From positions 565,965 to 629,964 of the forward strand of contig NZ_JAASAF010000002.1 of the NCBI RefSeq assembly GCF_012726195.1: a stretch of DNA of 64,000 nt, read 5' to 3'. The notes under the pieces are model-generated. The model worked only from the letters and a program-made list of their open reading frames with translations, was not told where the DNA came from and did no database searches. Origin of the DNA: Rhodococcus sp. HNM0563 (GTDB lineage Bacteria > Actinomycetota > Actinomycetes > Mycobacteriales > Mycobacteriaceae). Position numbers and translations under genes: made by a program. This document shows positions 8,923 through 16,808 of the stretch, piece after piece; the stretch's first letter is position 1, and the number at the start of each line of letters is the position of its first letter.

Positions 8923-8967
8923 GGAAGTCCTTAGGCTCGTCGTGGTCCCGGCCGCGGGGACGCACAC

Positions 8968-8983
8968 TTTGTACGGCCATTTT
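8968..8983. promoter_or_regulatory. TTTGTACGGCCATTTT box, copy 1
   Basis: Sixteen bases identical to a box in front of the thiolase gene at 55625-55640. The 12-base core TGTACGGCCATT (8970-8981) recurs inverted at 9099-9110. It lies about 45 bases upstream of the acyl-CoA dehydrogenase start. Probably a regulator binding site; the regulator is unknown. Confidence 0.6.
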
Positions 8984-9098
8984 GAGGACCATTGCCGAGG
9001 CTTGTCAATCGCGCACCCTGCCGAATCAACACTTCGAACCAGTGATATCAGTGATCGGTGCCGCTACCGATACCTATAGAAGTAGCGCATCACGGCAC

Positions 9099-9110
9099 AA
9101 TGGCCGTACA
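9099..9110. promoter_or_regulatory. AATGGCCGTACA box (inverted copy)
   Basis: Exact reverse complement of the core TGTACGGCCATT at 8970-8981, about 40 bases upstream of the CitE-like start. The two copies face the two divergent genes, each at a similar distance. Confidence 0.55.
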
Positions 9111-9151
9111 TTTGACCACGTTCCCTACCGTCGAATTCCATGAGGTTCCCC

Positions 9152-10003
9152 GTGACTTCCGAGCAACATCTTCGCCGGCGAGCGGTGCTCGTCGCCCCCG
9201 GCTCCGATGAACGTAAGGCCGGCAAGGCCCTTGCATCCGTCGCCGACGAGGTCGTTCTCGATCTCGAGGACGCTGTCACTCCCGACCGGAAGTCCGCTTC
9301 GCGCGACCTCATCGCCCCCCTGGTCCGTACGTACGGCGCCGGACGCACAGTGTCTGTGCGCATCAACGGACGCGGCACCGAGTGGTTCGAGGACGACCTG
9401 CGCGCGTGCGCCGAACTCGGCGACGCGCTCGCGTCGATCGTGTTCCCCAAAGTCGAGAGCGCCGACGATCTCGTCGATGCCGACCGCATCCTGGGCAAGG
9501 ACTCCCCCGTCGGGATCCAAGCGCTCATCGAAACGCCCGCCGGTGTCCAGAACATCGACGAGATCGTCGTGGGCCCACGCGTCGCAGGCGTGATCATCGG
9601 CTACGCCGACCTCGGTGCCGCTCTCGGACGCGCACGCACCGCAGCGCCCGAACACTGGCTGTATGTGCAAGACCGCGTCCTGCATGCGGCGCGATCAGCA
9701 GGCGTGCAGGCCATCGACGGCCCGTTCCTCGGTATCGCCGACGACGCGGCGTTCCAGCACTCCGCACGGTGGGTTTCCGACCTCGGATTCGACGGCAAGT
9801 GGGTCATTCACCCCGCGCAGATCGATTCCGCCACGGCAGCATTCACTCCCACCGGCGAGCAGGTCGAGGCCGCCCGCAAGGTTCTCGCAGCACTCGAAGA
9901 AGCCGAAGCACGCGGCGCCGGAGCAGCGCAGTTGGACGGCCAGATGCTCGACGAAGCTGTCGCCGTCGCTGCCCGCCGCACCCTCACCAAGATCGGAGCC
10001 TGA
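9152..10003 (+). CDS. HpcH/HpaI aldolase / CitE-like CoA-ester lyase
   Basis: 283 residues from GTG 9152, chosen because GAGG sits six bases upstream while the ATG at 9140 has no ribosome site. CitE/Mcl family barrel: RRAVLVAPGSDERK, then DEVVLDLEDAVTPDRK (metal and substrate region), SVRINGRGTEW, FPKVES, ALIETPAGVQN and GYADLG, and IHPAQID late. Members cleave or form C-C bonds of malyl- or citramalyl-type CoA esters. The MaoC gene follows two bases after the stop. In combination with the dehydrogenase opposite, it could cleave a hydroxyacyl-CoA after dehydrogenation and hydration. Confidence 0.87.
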   Translation: MTSEQHLRRRAVLVAPGSDERKAGKALASVADEVVLDLEDAVTPDRKSASRDLIAPLVRTYGAGRTVSVRINGRGTEWFEDDLRACAELGDALASIVFPKVESADDLVDADRILGKDSPVGIQALIETPAGVQNIDEIVVGPRVAGVIIGYADLGAALGRARTAAPEHWLYVQDRVLHAARSAGVQAIDGPFLGIADDAAFQHSARWVSDLGFDGKWVIHPAQIDSATAAFTPTGEQVEAARKVLAALEEAEARGAGAAQLDGQMLDEAVAVAARRTLTKIGA

Positions 10004-10005
10004 GC

Positions 10006-11007
10006 ATGGCCACCACCCCCTCCTACGTCGGCGGGCCCTACTTCGACGAGCTCACCGTCGGCCAGGTCTTCGACACCGCCCCCGCCGTGACCCTCACCGA
10101 CGGTCTCGCTGCCGCCCATCAGAGCATCCTCGGTGACCGCTTCCGCCTGCCCCTCGACAAGCACCTCGCCACTCGTGTCGCGAAAGGCCCGGTCGCGCAC
10201 GCAGGTTTCGTCACCGACATCGCGATCGGCCAGTCGACTCTGGTCACGCACCACGTCAAGGCCAACCTGTTCTACCGGGGTCTGCGCTTCCGCCGGTTCC
10301 CCTACATCGGCGACACCCTGTACACCACAACCGAGGTAGTGGGACTGAAGGAGAACTCGGCGAAGCCCGGTCGCAAGCCCACCGGTCTCGCCGCTCTGCG
10401 GATGAACACCGTCGACCAGGACGGCAATACCGTCCTCGACTTCTACCGATGTGCCATGCTGCCGCTGAGCGAGAACCCCGACGAGAACAGGATCGTGCAT
10501 GCCGACGACCTGTCGGCGATCGGACCGCAGGACGAGCCGCAGTGGACCTCCCCCGAGGGATGGAACCTCGACGAGTACCGGTCCTCGGTGCCGGGCGCGC
10601 ATTTCGATGCCTCGCTGGCCGGCTCCGTCCTCAAGTCGAGCGGCGACGTCGTCTCGAGCGCACCGGAGCTCGCTCGGCTGAGCCTCAACATCGCCGCGAC
10701 CCATCACGACGAGCGCGTCGGTGCGGCGGGGCGGCTGGTGTACGGCGGGCACACCATCGGTCTGGCGCTGTCCCAGGCGTCACGGGCGCTGCCGAATCTC
10801 GTGACGGTGCTCGGCTGGAAGTCGTGCGATCACACCGGCCCCGTCCATGAGGGCGATACCCTCACCAGCGATCTGCATGTCGAGTCCGCACAACCCCTCG
10901 CGGGGGGCGGGGGCGTGCTGAACCTGCGCTCGCTCGTCTATGCGCACCGCGCGGACGCGGAGCCTGCGCCGGTGCTCGATTGGCGATTCACGGGACTCAT
11001 GGCCTGA
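10006..11007 (+). CDS. two-domain MaoC-like / mesaconyl-CoA hydratase-like protein
   Basis: 333 residues, twice the length of a single hot-dog protein, as in FAS1-like and mesaconyl-CoA hydratase-type dehydratases. The N-domain carries GPYFDELTVGQVF and the LFYRGLRFRRFPYIGDTLY strand; the C-domain carries NIAATHHDERVGAAGRLVYGGHTIGLALS. Immediately follows the CitE-like gene, the same partner order as in mesaconate/methylmalate-type routes where hydratase and lyase act in sequence. Function by context: hydration of an unsaturated dicarboxyl-CoA before cleavage. The precise substrate is not visible. Confidence 0.82.
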   Translation: MATTPSYVGGPYFDELTVGQVFDTAPAVTLTDGLAAAHQSILGDRFRLPLDKHLATRVAKGPVAHAGFVTDIAIGQSTLVTHHVKANLFYRGLRFRRFPYIGDTLYTTTEVVGLKENSAKPGRKPTGLAALRMNTVDQDGNTVLDFYRCAMLPLSENPDENRIVHADDLSAIGPQDEPQWTSPEGWNLDEYRSSVPGAHFDASLAGSVLKSSGDVVSSAPELARLSLNIAATHHDERVGAAGRLVYGGHTIGLALSQASRALPNLVTVLGWKSCDHTGPVHEGDTLTSDLHVESAQPLAGGGGVLNLRSLVYAHRADAEPAPVLDWRFTGLMA

Positions 11008-11025
11008 CAGCGCATGGAATGACGA

Positions 11026-11055
11026 AAGGGCGGACCAGGATTCCGGTCCGCCCTT
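11026..11055. terminator. bidirectional hairpin between convergent genes
   Basis: AAGGGCGGACC (11026-11036) pairs with GGTCCGCCCTT (11045-11055) over an 8-base loop. It lies between the convergent MaoC-like and SDR genes, with A residues on one side and TTC on the other. Confidence 0.75.
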
Positions 11056-11070
11056 CGCTGTCCATACCAC

Positions 11071-11862
11071 TCAGAACGCGCTACGACCACCGTCGACGGT
11101 GTAGATGCCGCCTGTCACCCAATCGGCTTCGTCGCTCGCGAGGAACAATGCCACCGAAGCGAGATCGTCCGGCGTACCGAGGCGGCGAAGCGGGAATCGA
11201 TTCGCGACCTCGGCGTCGATCGCGGTCTGGTCGGCATCGGCGTCGGCCGCACCACGGTCGACACGAGACCGGTACACCAACGGTGTGGGGATCGTGCCCG
11301 GGCAGATTGCGTTCACTCGCACGTTGTCCGGCCCGTAGGTCACCGCCATCTGCTTGGTCATGGCGATGACACCGCCCTTGGCTGCGGTATAGGGGAAGAT
11401 TCCGGGCAGGCCGATCAGGCCACCCATGCTCGCCTGGTTGATGATCGACCCGGTACGTCGCTCGATCATGTGCGGCAGCGCGTATTTCGATGTCAGCCAC
11501 ACCCCTTTGAGGTTCACACCGATCACCTTGTCCCACTCGGCTTCCGTCGTGTCCGCGGCGTTGCCTGCACCATTGATTCCGGCGTTGGCGAACACGACAT
11601 CGAGGATGTCGAACTCTGCGAGCGTCTCGGCGATCATGCGCTGGGAATCGGCATCGGAGGTGACATCTGCGGCCACTGCCAGTGCGCGTCCGCCCGACGC
11701 ACGGATTTCGTCGGCGACCTGCTCGGCCGCGGCGAGGTCGCGATCGACCACGGAGACGGCAGCGCCTTCTGCCCCGAAGCGGAGCGCGGTCGCCCGTCCG
11801 AGGCCGGATCCTGCACCGGTGATGAGTGCTGTCTTACCGGCGAGGCGTCCGGTCGAAGCCAT
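11071..11862 (-). CDS. SDR family oxidoreductase
   Basis: 263 residues from ATG 11862 (AAAGG seven bases upstream). Classical SDR: cofactor motif TGAGSGLGRATA (about residues 14-25), NAGINGAG, catalytic YTAAKGG, and VTGGIYTVDGG at the end. NAD(P)-dependent alcohol/ketone oxidoreductase; substrate unknown. Last of a minus-strand run of three SDR genes behind an amidohydrolase and a TRAP binding protein. The 79 bases upstream contain an 18-base tandem duplication. Confidence 0.9.
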   Translation of the reverse strand: MASTGRLAGKTALITGAGSGLGRATALRFGAEGAAVSVVDRDLAAAEQVADEIRASGGRALAVAADVTSDADSQRMIAETLAEFDILDVVFANAGINGAGNAADTTEAEWDKVIGVNLKGVWLTSKYALPHMIERRTGSIINQASMGGLIGLPGIFPYTAAKGGVIAMTKQMAVTYGPDNVRVNAICPGTIPTPLVYRSRVDRGAADADADQTAIDAEVANRFPLRRLGTPDDLASVALFLASDEADWVTGGIYTVDGGRSAF

Positions 11863-11902
11863 GAGTGTGCCTTTCGGTTCTCGGGTGATACGTCGCCGAA
11901 CA

Positions 11903-11938
11903 TGTCCGACGAGACGATTCTGTCCGACGAGACGATCC
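11903..11938. repeat. 18-base tandem duplication
   Basis: TGTCCGACGAGACGATTC is followed directly by the same sequence with one change (T to C at base 17). It lies just after the stop-side spacer between two SDR genes; probably a slippage or recombination product, no function seen. Confidence 0.7.
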
Positions 11939-11941
11939 TGC

Positions 11942-12712
11942 TTATTGTGCGGTGAGTCCACCGTCCGCGGTGACGGTCGAGCCCGTCATGTAGGACGACT
12001 CGTCGGAGATGAGGAACGCGATGATCGACGCCATTTCGTCGACCTCTGCGCGGCGTCCCAGGGGTGTCTGGGCCAGCGCCGTGCTGGTGACACCGCCCGC
12101 TTCCCGCGCCCGCTGCGCGAGCGGGGTGTCCACGACACCGGGGCACAGCGTGTTGGCGCGCACGCCCCGATCGGCGTATCCGACCGCGATGGACCGGGTC
12201 AGGCCCAGCACACCGGATTTCGACGCGTCGTAGCTGCATGTATTGGTGTTCGCGGAGATCAGCGAGGCCACCGATCCGATGGTCACGACGGACGAGCGCC
12301 GTTCTTTCAGCATGTGGTGCAGCGCCGCCCGCACCGACAGGAACGAGCCGGTGAGGTTGATACCGACCACGTCATGCCAGTCCTCGACCGACATTTCGTG
12401 TACCAGGGCAGATTTCGCGATGCCCGCGCACGTGACGATCCCGTCCAGTCCGCCGAGCCGAGTCGCAGCGTCGTCGATGGCCGGTCCCACTGAGTCGGGG
12501 TCGGACACGTCCGCGCTCACTGCGACGGCCGTCGCGCCTGTACCGCCCACACCACGCAGTTCGGCGGCGAGCGCTTCGGCCGCTGCCGCATCGAGATCGA
12601 GCACTGCAACCGCAGCGCCCTCCTGCACGAGTCGTCGAGCGGCGGCGGCGCCGATACCGCCTGCGCCACCGGTGATGAGAACCTTGCGTCCTACGTTGCG
12701 TCCTTCAGTCAT
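11942..12712 (-). CDS. SDR family oxidoreductase
   Basis: 256 residues, classical SDR with TGGAGGIGAAAARRL near the N-terminus, TCAGIAKS, SVVTIGSVAS, catalytic YDASKSG, and MTGSTVTADGG near the end. NAD(P)-dependent. Twelve bases after the stop of the mycofactocin-type SDR upstream, so in the same operon. It probably oxidises or reduces an intermediate of the same pathway; nothing distinguishes its substrate. Confidence 0.9.
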   Translation of the reverse strand: MTEGRNVGRKVLITGGAGGIGAAAARRLVQEGAAVAVLDLDAAAAEALAAELRGVGGTGATAVAVSADVSDPDSVGPAIDDAATRLGGLDGIVTCAGIAKSALVHEMSVEDWHDVVGINLTGSFLSVRAALHHMLKERRSSVVTIGSVASLISANTNTCSYDASKSGVLGLTRSIAVGYADRGVRANTLCPGVVDTPLAQRAREAGGVTSTALAQTPLGRRAEVDEMASIIAFLISDESSYMTGSTVTADGGLTAQ

Positions 12713-12724
12713 TCCCGTTACCTC

Positions 12725-13564
12725 TCAGCTGATGCGGAGACCGCAGTCGACAGGGATCGAGACACCGGTGACGTACCGGGCCTCTTCGGATGCCAGCCAC
12801 AGCACGGCATTGGTGATGTCCTCGGGCTCCACCCACGCCATGTCCATGACGTTGCGCCCGCGTGCACGTGCGCGCAGATCCTCGATGGTCGGGTTCTCGA
12901 GGTCCGGGCAGAACACCCGCAACGTCGATTCACTGAAGAGCATGTCGGTCCCGACGTTGCCCGGATGGACCGCGTTCACGCGGATTCCCTGGCCGCCGTA
13001 CTCGGCTGCGAGAGTCTGCATCAGACCGACCACGCCGTGCTTCGATGCGTTGTAGTGAGCGACGTTGCGCGAGCCGTTGTATGTGACGACCGAGCTGGTC
13101 AGCACGATCGAACCGCCACCGGTCCGGAGCATCTGCGGAATCACGGCCTTCGACGTCTTCCACACACCGGTGAGGTTGATGTCGATCATGTCCTGCCACT
13201 CGTCCTCCGTCAGTTCGACGGTGGGGCGGCAGCCGCAGACACCCGCGTTGGCACTGACGATGTCGATCCGGCCGAACTGCTCGACGCAGTCGGCCGCTGC
13301 GGCGTCGAGTCCGGCCTGGTCCCTGACGTCGACCTTGCGCGTGATGATCCGGCGTCCGGTCTTCTCCACGAGCCGCGCGGTTTCGGCGAGGTCTTCCTCC
13401 GACGCCATACCGTAGGTCAGCGAGGCGATGTCCTCGCATGCGTCGGTGGCATAGATGTCGGCACCCTCCTGCGCGAGCCGCAACGCGTGCGACCGCCCCT
13501 GCCCGCGGGCAGCGCCGGTGATGAAGGCGACCTTCCCGGCCACCCGTCCCTGAGTGTCGGTCAT
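12725..13564 (-). CDS. mycofactocin-coupled SDR family oxidoreductase
   Basis: 279 residues from ATG 13564 (AAGGA seven bases upstream). The long cofactor loop FITGAARGQGRSHALRLAQE (about residues 13-32), DACEDI, and an insertion after it are the hallmark of SDRs that keep NAD(H) bound and pass electrons to mycofactocin. Catalytic YNASKHG. In this family the enzyme oxidises an alcohol whose electrons leave through the redox peptide rather than free NAD. No mycofactocin biosynthesis genes are in the window, so the partner must be encoded elsewhere. Confidence 0.88.
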   Translation of the reverse strand: MTDTQGRVAGKVAFITGAARGQGRSHALRLAQEGADIYATDACEDIASLTYGMASEEDLAETARLVEKTGRRIITRKVDVRDQAGLDAAAADCVEQFGRIDIVSANAGVCGCRPTVELTEDEWQDMIDINLTGVWKTSKAVIPQMLRTGGGSIVLTSSVVTYNGSRNVAHYNASKHGVVGLMQTLAAEYGGQGIRVNAVHPGNVGTDMLFSESTLRVFCPDLENPTIEDLRARARGRNVMDMAWVEPEDITNAVLWLASEEARYVTGVSIPVDCGLRIS

Positions 13565-13612
13565 TACTCTGTCCTTCGAAATCGTAGTTGCCACTTGTTT
13601 CACGCCCTGCCG

Positions 13613-14500
13613 TCAGTCCATGCCCAGCAGGCGTGCCGGGTTGTCACAGGTCATGACCTTCAGGTCCGCTTCGTCGATGCCCTCGTCCCACAGTGCATTG
13701 ACATACGAATGCAAACCGGCCGCGGGGTGCGGAATCTTCGTCGTCCATCCGTAGTCGGTCGCGAGCACCACCCGGGCGGGGTCGAGTCGTTTCAGCGCCG
13801 ACACGACGCTCGCGAACGTCGACGGCTCGCCCATGCAGGTGTGGGCTGCGAATTCGATACTGGCGCCGAGGTCGGCCAGTTCGATCACCTCCCGCTCGGT
13901 GAGACGCGGGCCGGTCGTCGCATGCATCGCGTGGGTGACGAGAACGCGTCCCTTCGACGCGTATTCTCGTGCGACGGCGAAATGTTCGGCGGTCGATACG
14001 TGTCCGGTCGCGAGGACAGCGTCATACTGGGTGATCAGGTCGAGGATCGTGCGCACCTCGGGAACGATCGCCCCGTCGGCGTCGATCACCCGGATCCCCT
14101 CTTCCTTCTCACCGAAGAAGGCCTTCACCTTCGCCGGTGCATCCTGCTCCGACGACAGCGTGGGTAGCCAGACGACCTGCGCGCCCGCACGCAACGCGCA
14201 TTCGACGGCGTGCGGGTTCAGGCCTCCGACAGGATGATCGAGGCAGATTCCTCCGATCGACCGGACTTCGGGGACGGCCACATTGGCGAGATGTGCAGCG
14301 ACCGTCGACGGAAATTCATGTGCTTTCAACACGAGCGCTCGCATACCGTGGTCGGCGGCCTCTCGCGCTGCCTCGACCGGGTCGACGCTGTGCGGCGTCT
14401 TGGCTGCCATCTCCACGAGCGGCTCCGGACCGAAATGGCAGTGCATGTCGATCGCACCGTCGAGTGCGATTGCGGCTGTGCCGGAATGACGTTCGGTCAT
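13613..14500 (-). CDS. amidohydrolase-like protein (DUF6282 type)
   Basis: 295 residues. Metal motif GAIDMHCHFGPEP (H20, H22) at the N-terminus, LVLKAHEFPST (possible further ligand), HPVGGLNPHAVE, ATGHVS, VTHAMHAT, and late LATDYGW give the full ligand series of an amidohydrolase-type TIM barrel. Family members are uncharacterised hydrolases often found in catabolic operons. It lies between the SDR genes and the TRAP binding-protein gene; a hairpin separates it from the latter. Function could be ring opening of a lactone or amide, but this is a guess. Confidence 0.75.
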   Translation of the reverse strand: MTERHSGTAAIALDGAIDMHCHFGPEPLVEMAAKTPHSVDPVEAAREAADHGMRALVLKAHEFPSTVAAHLANVAVPEVRSIGGICLDHPVGGLNPHAVECALRAGAQVVWLPTLSSEQDAPAKVKAFFGEKEEGIRVIDADGAIVPEVRTILDLITQYDAVLATGHVSTAEHFAVAREYASKGRVLVTHAMHATTGPRLTEREVIELADLGASIEFAAHTCMGEPSTFASVVSALKRLDPARVVLATDYGWTTKIPHPAAGLHSYVNALWDEGIDEADLKVMTCDNPARLLGMD

Positions 14501-14521
14501 GGTGTATCCCTTGATGCAGAA

Positions 14522-14563
14522 ACGTTCCGGAGGAGGCGCAGGGGGGCAACTCCTCCGGAACGT
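14522..14563 (-). terminator. strong hairpin after the TRAP binding-protein gene
   Basis: ACGTTCCGGAGGAG (14522-14535) pairs perfectly with CTCCTCCGGAACGT (14550-14563), 14-base loop. It lies between the dctP stop (14576) and the amidohydrolase start (14500). No long T run follows, so it may act as partial terminator or mRNA-stabilising stem that sets high binding-protein expression relative to the enzymes. Confidence 0.7.
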
Positions 14564-14575
14564 GGTCGGCGAATG

Positions 14576-15865
14576 TCAGGACGGGCGATGAGGCAGGTAG
14601 ATCTCCTCGTAGACCCGCTCGATGTACGGGGCGATGTCGATCTTGCCTGGCGTGTACCAGGTGGCGAAGCCGTTGTAGTCGGTTTCGTTGGTGTAGCCGA
14701 GCTCAGTGATGGTCTGGCTCCACTTGTCGGCGCTCTCACGCACCGACGTGACGAATCCGGCGCCGTCACTCAGACCGCTGTTACCCGCGATCGCGTCGAC
14801 GATCTTGTTGTTCGCATCCTGCACCGCGGTACGCGCGTCGTCGGCGAACGGCTCGATGGATCCGCCGTACTGCTGGATGTCCTTGACGGAATCGACGGTG
14901 ACGGGCCAGATCTTGCCCTCGATGCTGCCGGTCATGAACGCGTCGAGGCGATCCCACATGAGCTGCTGCGCCACGAGCGGAAGCGAATCCCACACATCGA
15001 GGTTCATCGCCATGTTGCCGCTCGGCACTGCGAGGCCGGCTTCCGGGTCGATCACCGTCTGCGGTGCAACTTCGAGGATGCCGCCGATCTGGGCAGCCGC
15101 GGGGCTGAGCATCGAGCAGTCGATGACACCGCGCTGCAATGCCTCGTAAGCCTCGGTGTAGGCAACGGACGTCGGGGTCGCACCGAGAGCGGAGACCTGC
15201 TGGTTACCTGCGGTGCTGCCGACAGAAATGCTGCGACCCTGGTAATCGGGAAGCGCGACGCGCTTGTCGGAGCAGAACAGCGCGTTCATACCGGCGTTAT
15301 AGGCGGGAAGCATCAGCTTCATGCCCTTGTCTTCGAACTCGGAGACGATCTCGGGGGTGTTCAGGGCGACGTCCGCCGGCCACGCATTCGACTGGAGAAC
15401 GCCGGTGACAACGCTCTGGTCGGACAGCACGCTGGCGTCGAGCAGAGCAGATGTCGCCGGGAACTCCTGCGGTTCGTACACAGCGAGGACCTGTCCGATA
15501 TCGAGTCGGCCGTCGACGATGGCGTTGTCGATCTCGGTGGACTTGGCGATCGCGTCGGAGTAGGCAATGTCGAATGTGATCTTGCCGTCTGACCATTCCT
15601 CGACGGCCGAGGTGTAGGCGTCGATGAACGCGCCGCCGGTGGATCCCTGCGTGCTGGGCGACTGTGTGTGCAACACAATGGGGTCCACGTCTGCGAATGC
15701 CGCCTGGTATTCCTCCATCGTCGCACCGAACGCGACACCCTCACCGCCTCCGTTGGTGTCACCGCCACCGGATGAGGTTTCAGCGCACCCGGCGAGCAGC
15801 AACGCTCCTGCCGTCACGAGGACGCCGGCGCGAGGCAGCAGGCGTGCCCGGGAGAATGTGACCAC
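14576..15865 (-). CDS. dctP: TRAP transporter substrate-binding lipoprotein (DctP), copy 1
   Basis: 429 residues from GTG 15865 with AAGGAG seven bases upstream. Signal peptide ending in lipobox LLLAGC (Cys27) anchors it outside the membrane. TRAP binding-protein fold: WSDGKITFDIAYSDAIAKST, EIDNAIVDGRLDIG, ALGATPTSVAYTEAYEALQRG, and WDSLPLVAQQLMWDRLDAF. Paralogue of two others at 34 and 42 kb, sharing the HRPS C-terminus. It should deliver a carboxylate to DctQM encoded at 22-24 kb. First gene of the amidohydrolase/SDR operon; a TCATGCGACTGA box lies about 100 bases upstream. Confidence 0.92.
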   Translation of the reverse strand: MVTFSRARLLPRAGVLVTAGALLLAGCAETSSGGGDTNGGGEGVAFGATMEEYQAAFADVDPIVLHTQSPSTQGSTGGAFIDAYTSAVEEWSDGKITFDIAYSDAIAKSTEIDNAIVDGRLDIGQVLAVYEPQEFPATSALLDASVLSDQSVVTGVLQSNAWPADVALNTPEIVSEFEDKGMKLMLPAYNAGMNALFCSDKRVALPDYQGRSISVGSTAGNQQVSALGATPTSVAYTEAYEALQRGVIDCSMLSPAAAQIGGILEVAPQTVIDPEAGLAVPSGNMAMNLDVWDSLPLVAQQLMWDRLDAFMTGSIEGKIWPVTVDSVKDIQQYGGSIEPFADDARTAVQDANNKIVDAIAGNSGLSDGAGFVTSVRESADKWSQTITELGYTNETDYNGFATWYTPGKIDIAPYIERVYEEIYLPHRPS

Positions 15866-15963
15866 TTCGGAACTCCTTCGTCAGGATCGACCGCAAGATC
15901 CGGTGATACCGACCTTCTCGGATACTCCACTCGGAGTGATCACCCTCACGGTTATGGTGTTAA

Positions 15964-15975
15964 TCATGCGACTGA
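15964..15975. promoter_or_regulatory. TCATGCGACTGA box upstream of dctP copy 1
   Basis: Matches 10 of 12 positions of the perfect palindrome TCATGCGCATGA found ahead of dctP copy 3, flanked by AA and AT. It lies about 100 bases from the start of dctP copy 1 in the only sizeable spacer of this minus-strand run. Confidence 0.55.
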
Positions 15976-15995
15976 ATTAAGGAGATGTCAAGGCC

Positions 15996-16796
15996 TCATT
16001 CTGCCGTGACCCCGCCGTCGACGAGAATGGCCTGACCCGTCACGTACGACGCATCCGGTGACGCGAGAAACGCTACTACCGAAGCGATTTCCTCAGCCTC
16101 GCCGTACCGTCCGAGAGGAACGCTCAGCGGCTTCGAAGGATTCTTCACCGTGCCGGTCGTCGGCACGATGGCCGCGGTATTGGCACTGAGGTTGGTACGG
16201 ACAGCCCCGGGGCAGACGCTGTTCACCCGGATACCCTGCGGCGCGTACTCGACAGCGAGCGTCTGCGTCAGCATCTTCACCCCGCCCTTCGACGCGCGAT
16301 ACGGCGCGAGGCCGCCTTGCGTCGCGATGAACGACGACGTCGACCCGCAGGTCACAACGGAGCCACCGCCCCGGCGCAGCAGCGAGGGCAGCGCACTGCG
16401 AACGGTGAAGAACGTGCCGGACAGATTGATGTCGAGAACCCCGTACCAATCGTCACGTGTGACTTCATGACTGTCCAGACGCGCACCGCTGACGCCTGCC
16501 GCGGTGAAGACCACGCTGATCTCCCCGAGCTGTGACACGACGGCCGCCACGATCTCGTCCATCGCCTTGTCGTCACGGACGTCCGCGGCAAACGCGACGG
16601 CCGTACCGCCCGCCTCACGAATCTGCGAGGCAGTGACCTCCGCATTGTCGACATTGACGTCGACGACCGCGATCGCGGCACCTTCCTGCGCGAGCCGGAT
16701 CGCCGAGGCCGCCCCGATTCCGGAACCGCCCCCCGTCACCAGCGCAACGTCGCCTTCGAGGCGGCGCATCGTTGTGGTCGGTATCGTTGTGGTCAT
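15996..16796 (-). CDS. SDR family oxidoreductase
   Basis: 266 residues, classical SDR: VTGGGSGIGAASAIRL, TAAGVSGARL, VVTCGSTSS, catalytic YRASKGG, VTGQAILVDGG. NAD(P)-dependent. Follows the smaller acyl-CoA dehydrogenase by 12 bases in the CaiB-ACAD-ACAD-SDR operon, so it probably acts as the 3-hydroxyacyl-CoA dehydrogenase of that beta-oxidation-like unit. Last gene of the operon; the spacer after it carries the dctP promoter. Confidence 0.9.
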   Translation of the reverse strand: MTTTIPTTTMRRLEGDVALVTGGGSGIGAASAIRLAQEGAAIAVVDVNVDNAEVTASQIREAGGTAVAFAADVRDDKAMDEIVAAVVSQLGEISVVFTAAGVSGARLDSHEVTRDDWYGVLDINLSGTFFTVRSALPSLLRRGGGSVVTCGSTSSFIATQGGLAPYRASKGGVKMLTQTLAVEYAPQGIRVNSVCPGAVRTNLSANTAAIVPTTGTVKNPSKPLSVPLGRYGEAEEIASVVAFLASPDASYVTGQAILVDGGVTAE

Positions 16797-16808
16797 CTCC
16801 CGCTCCCC

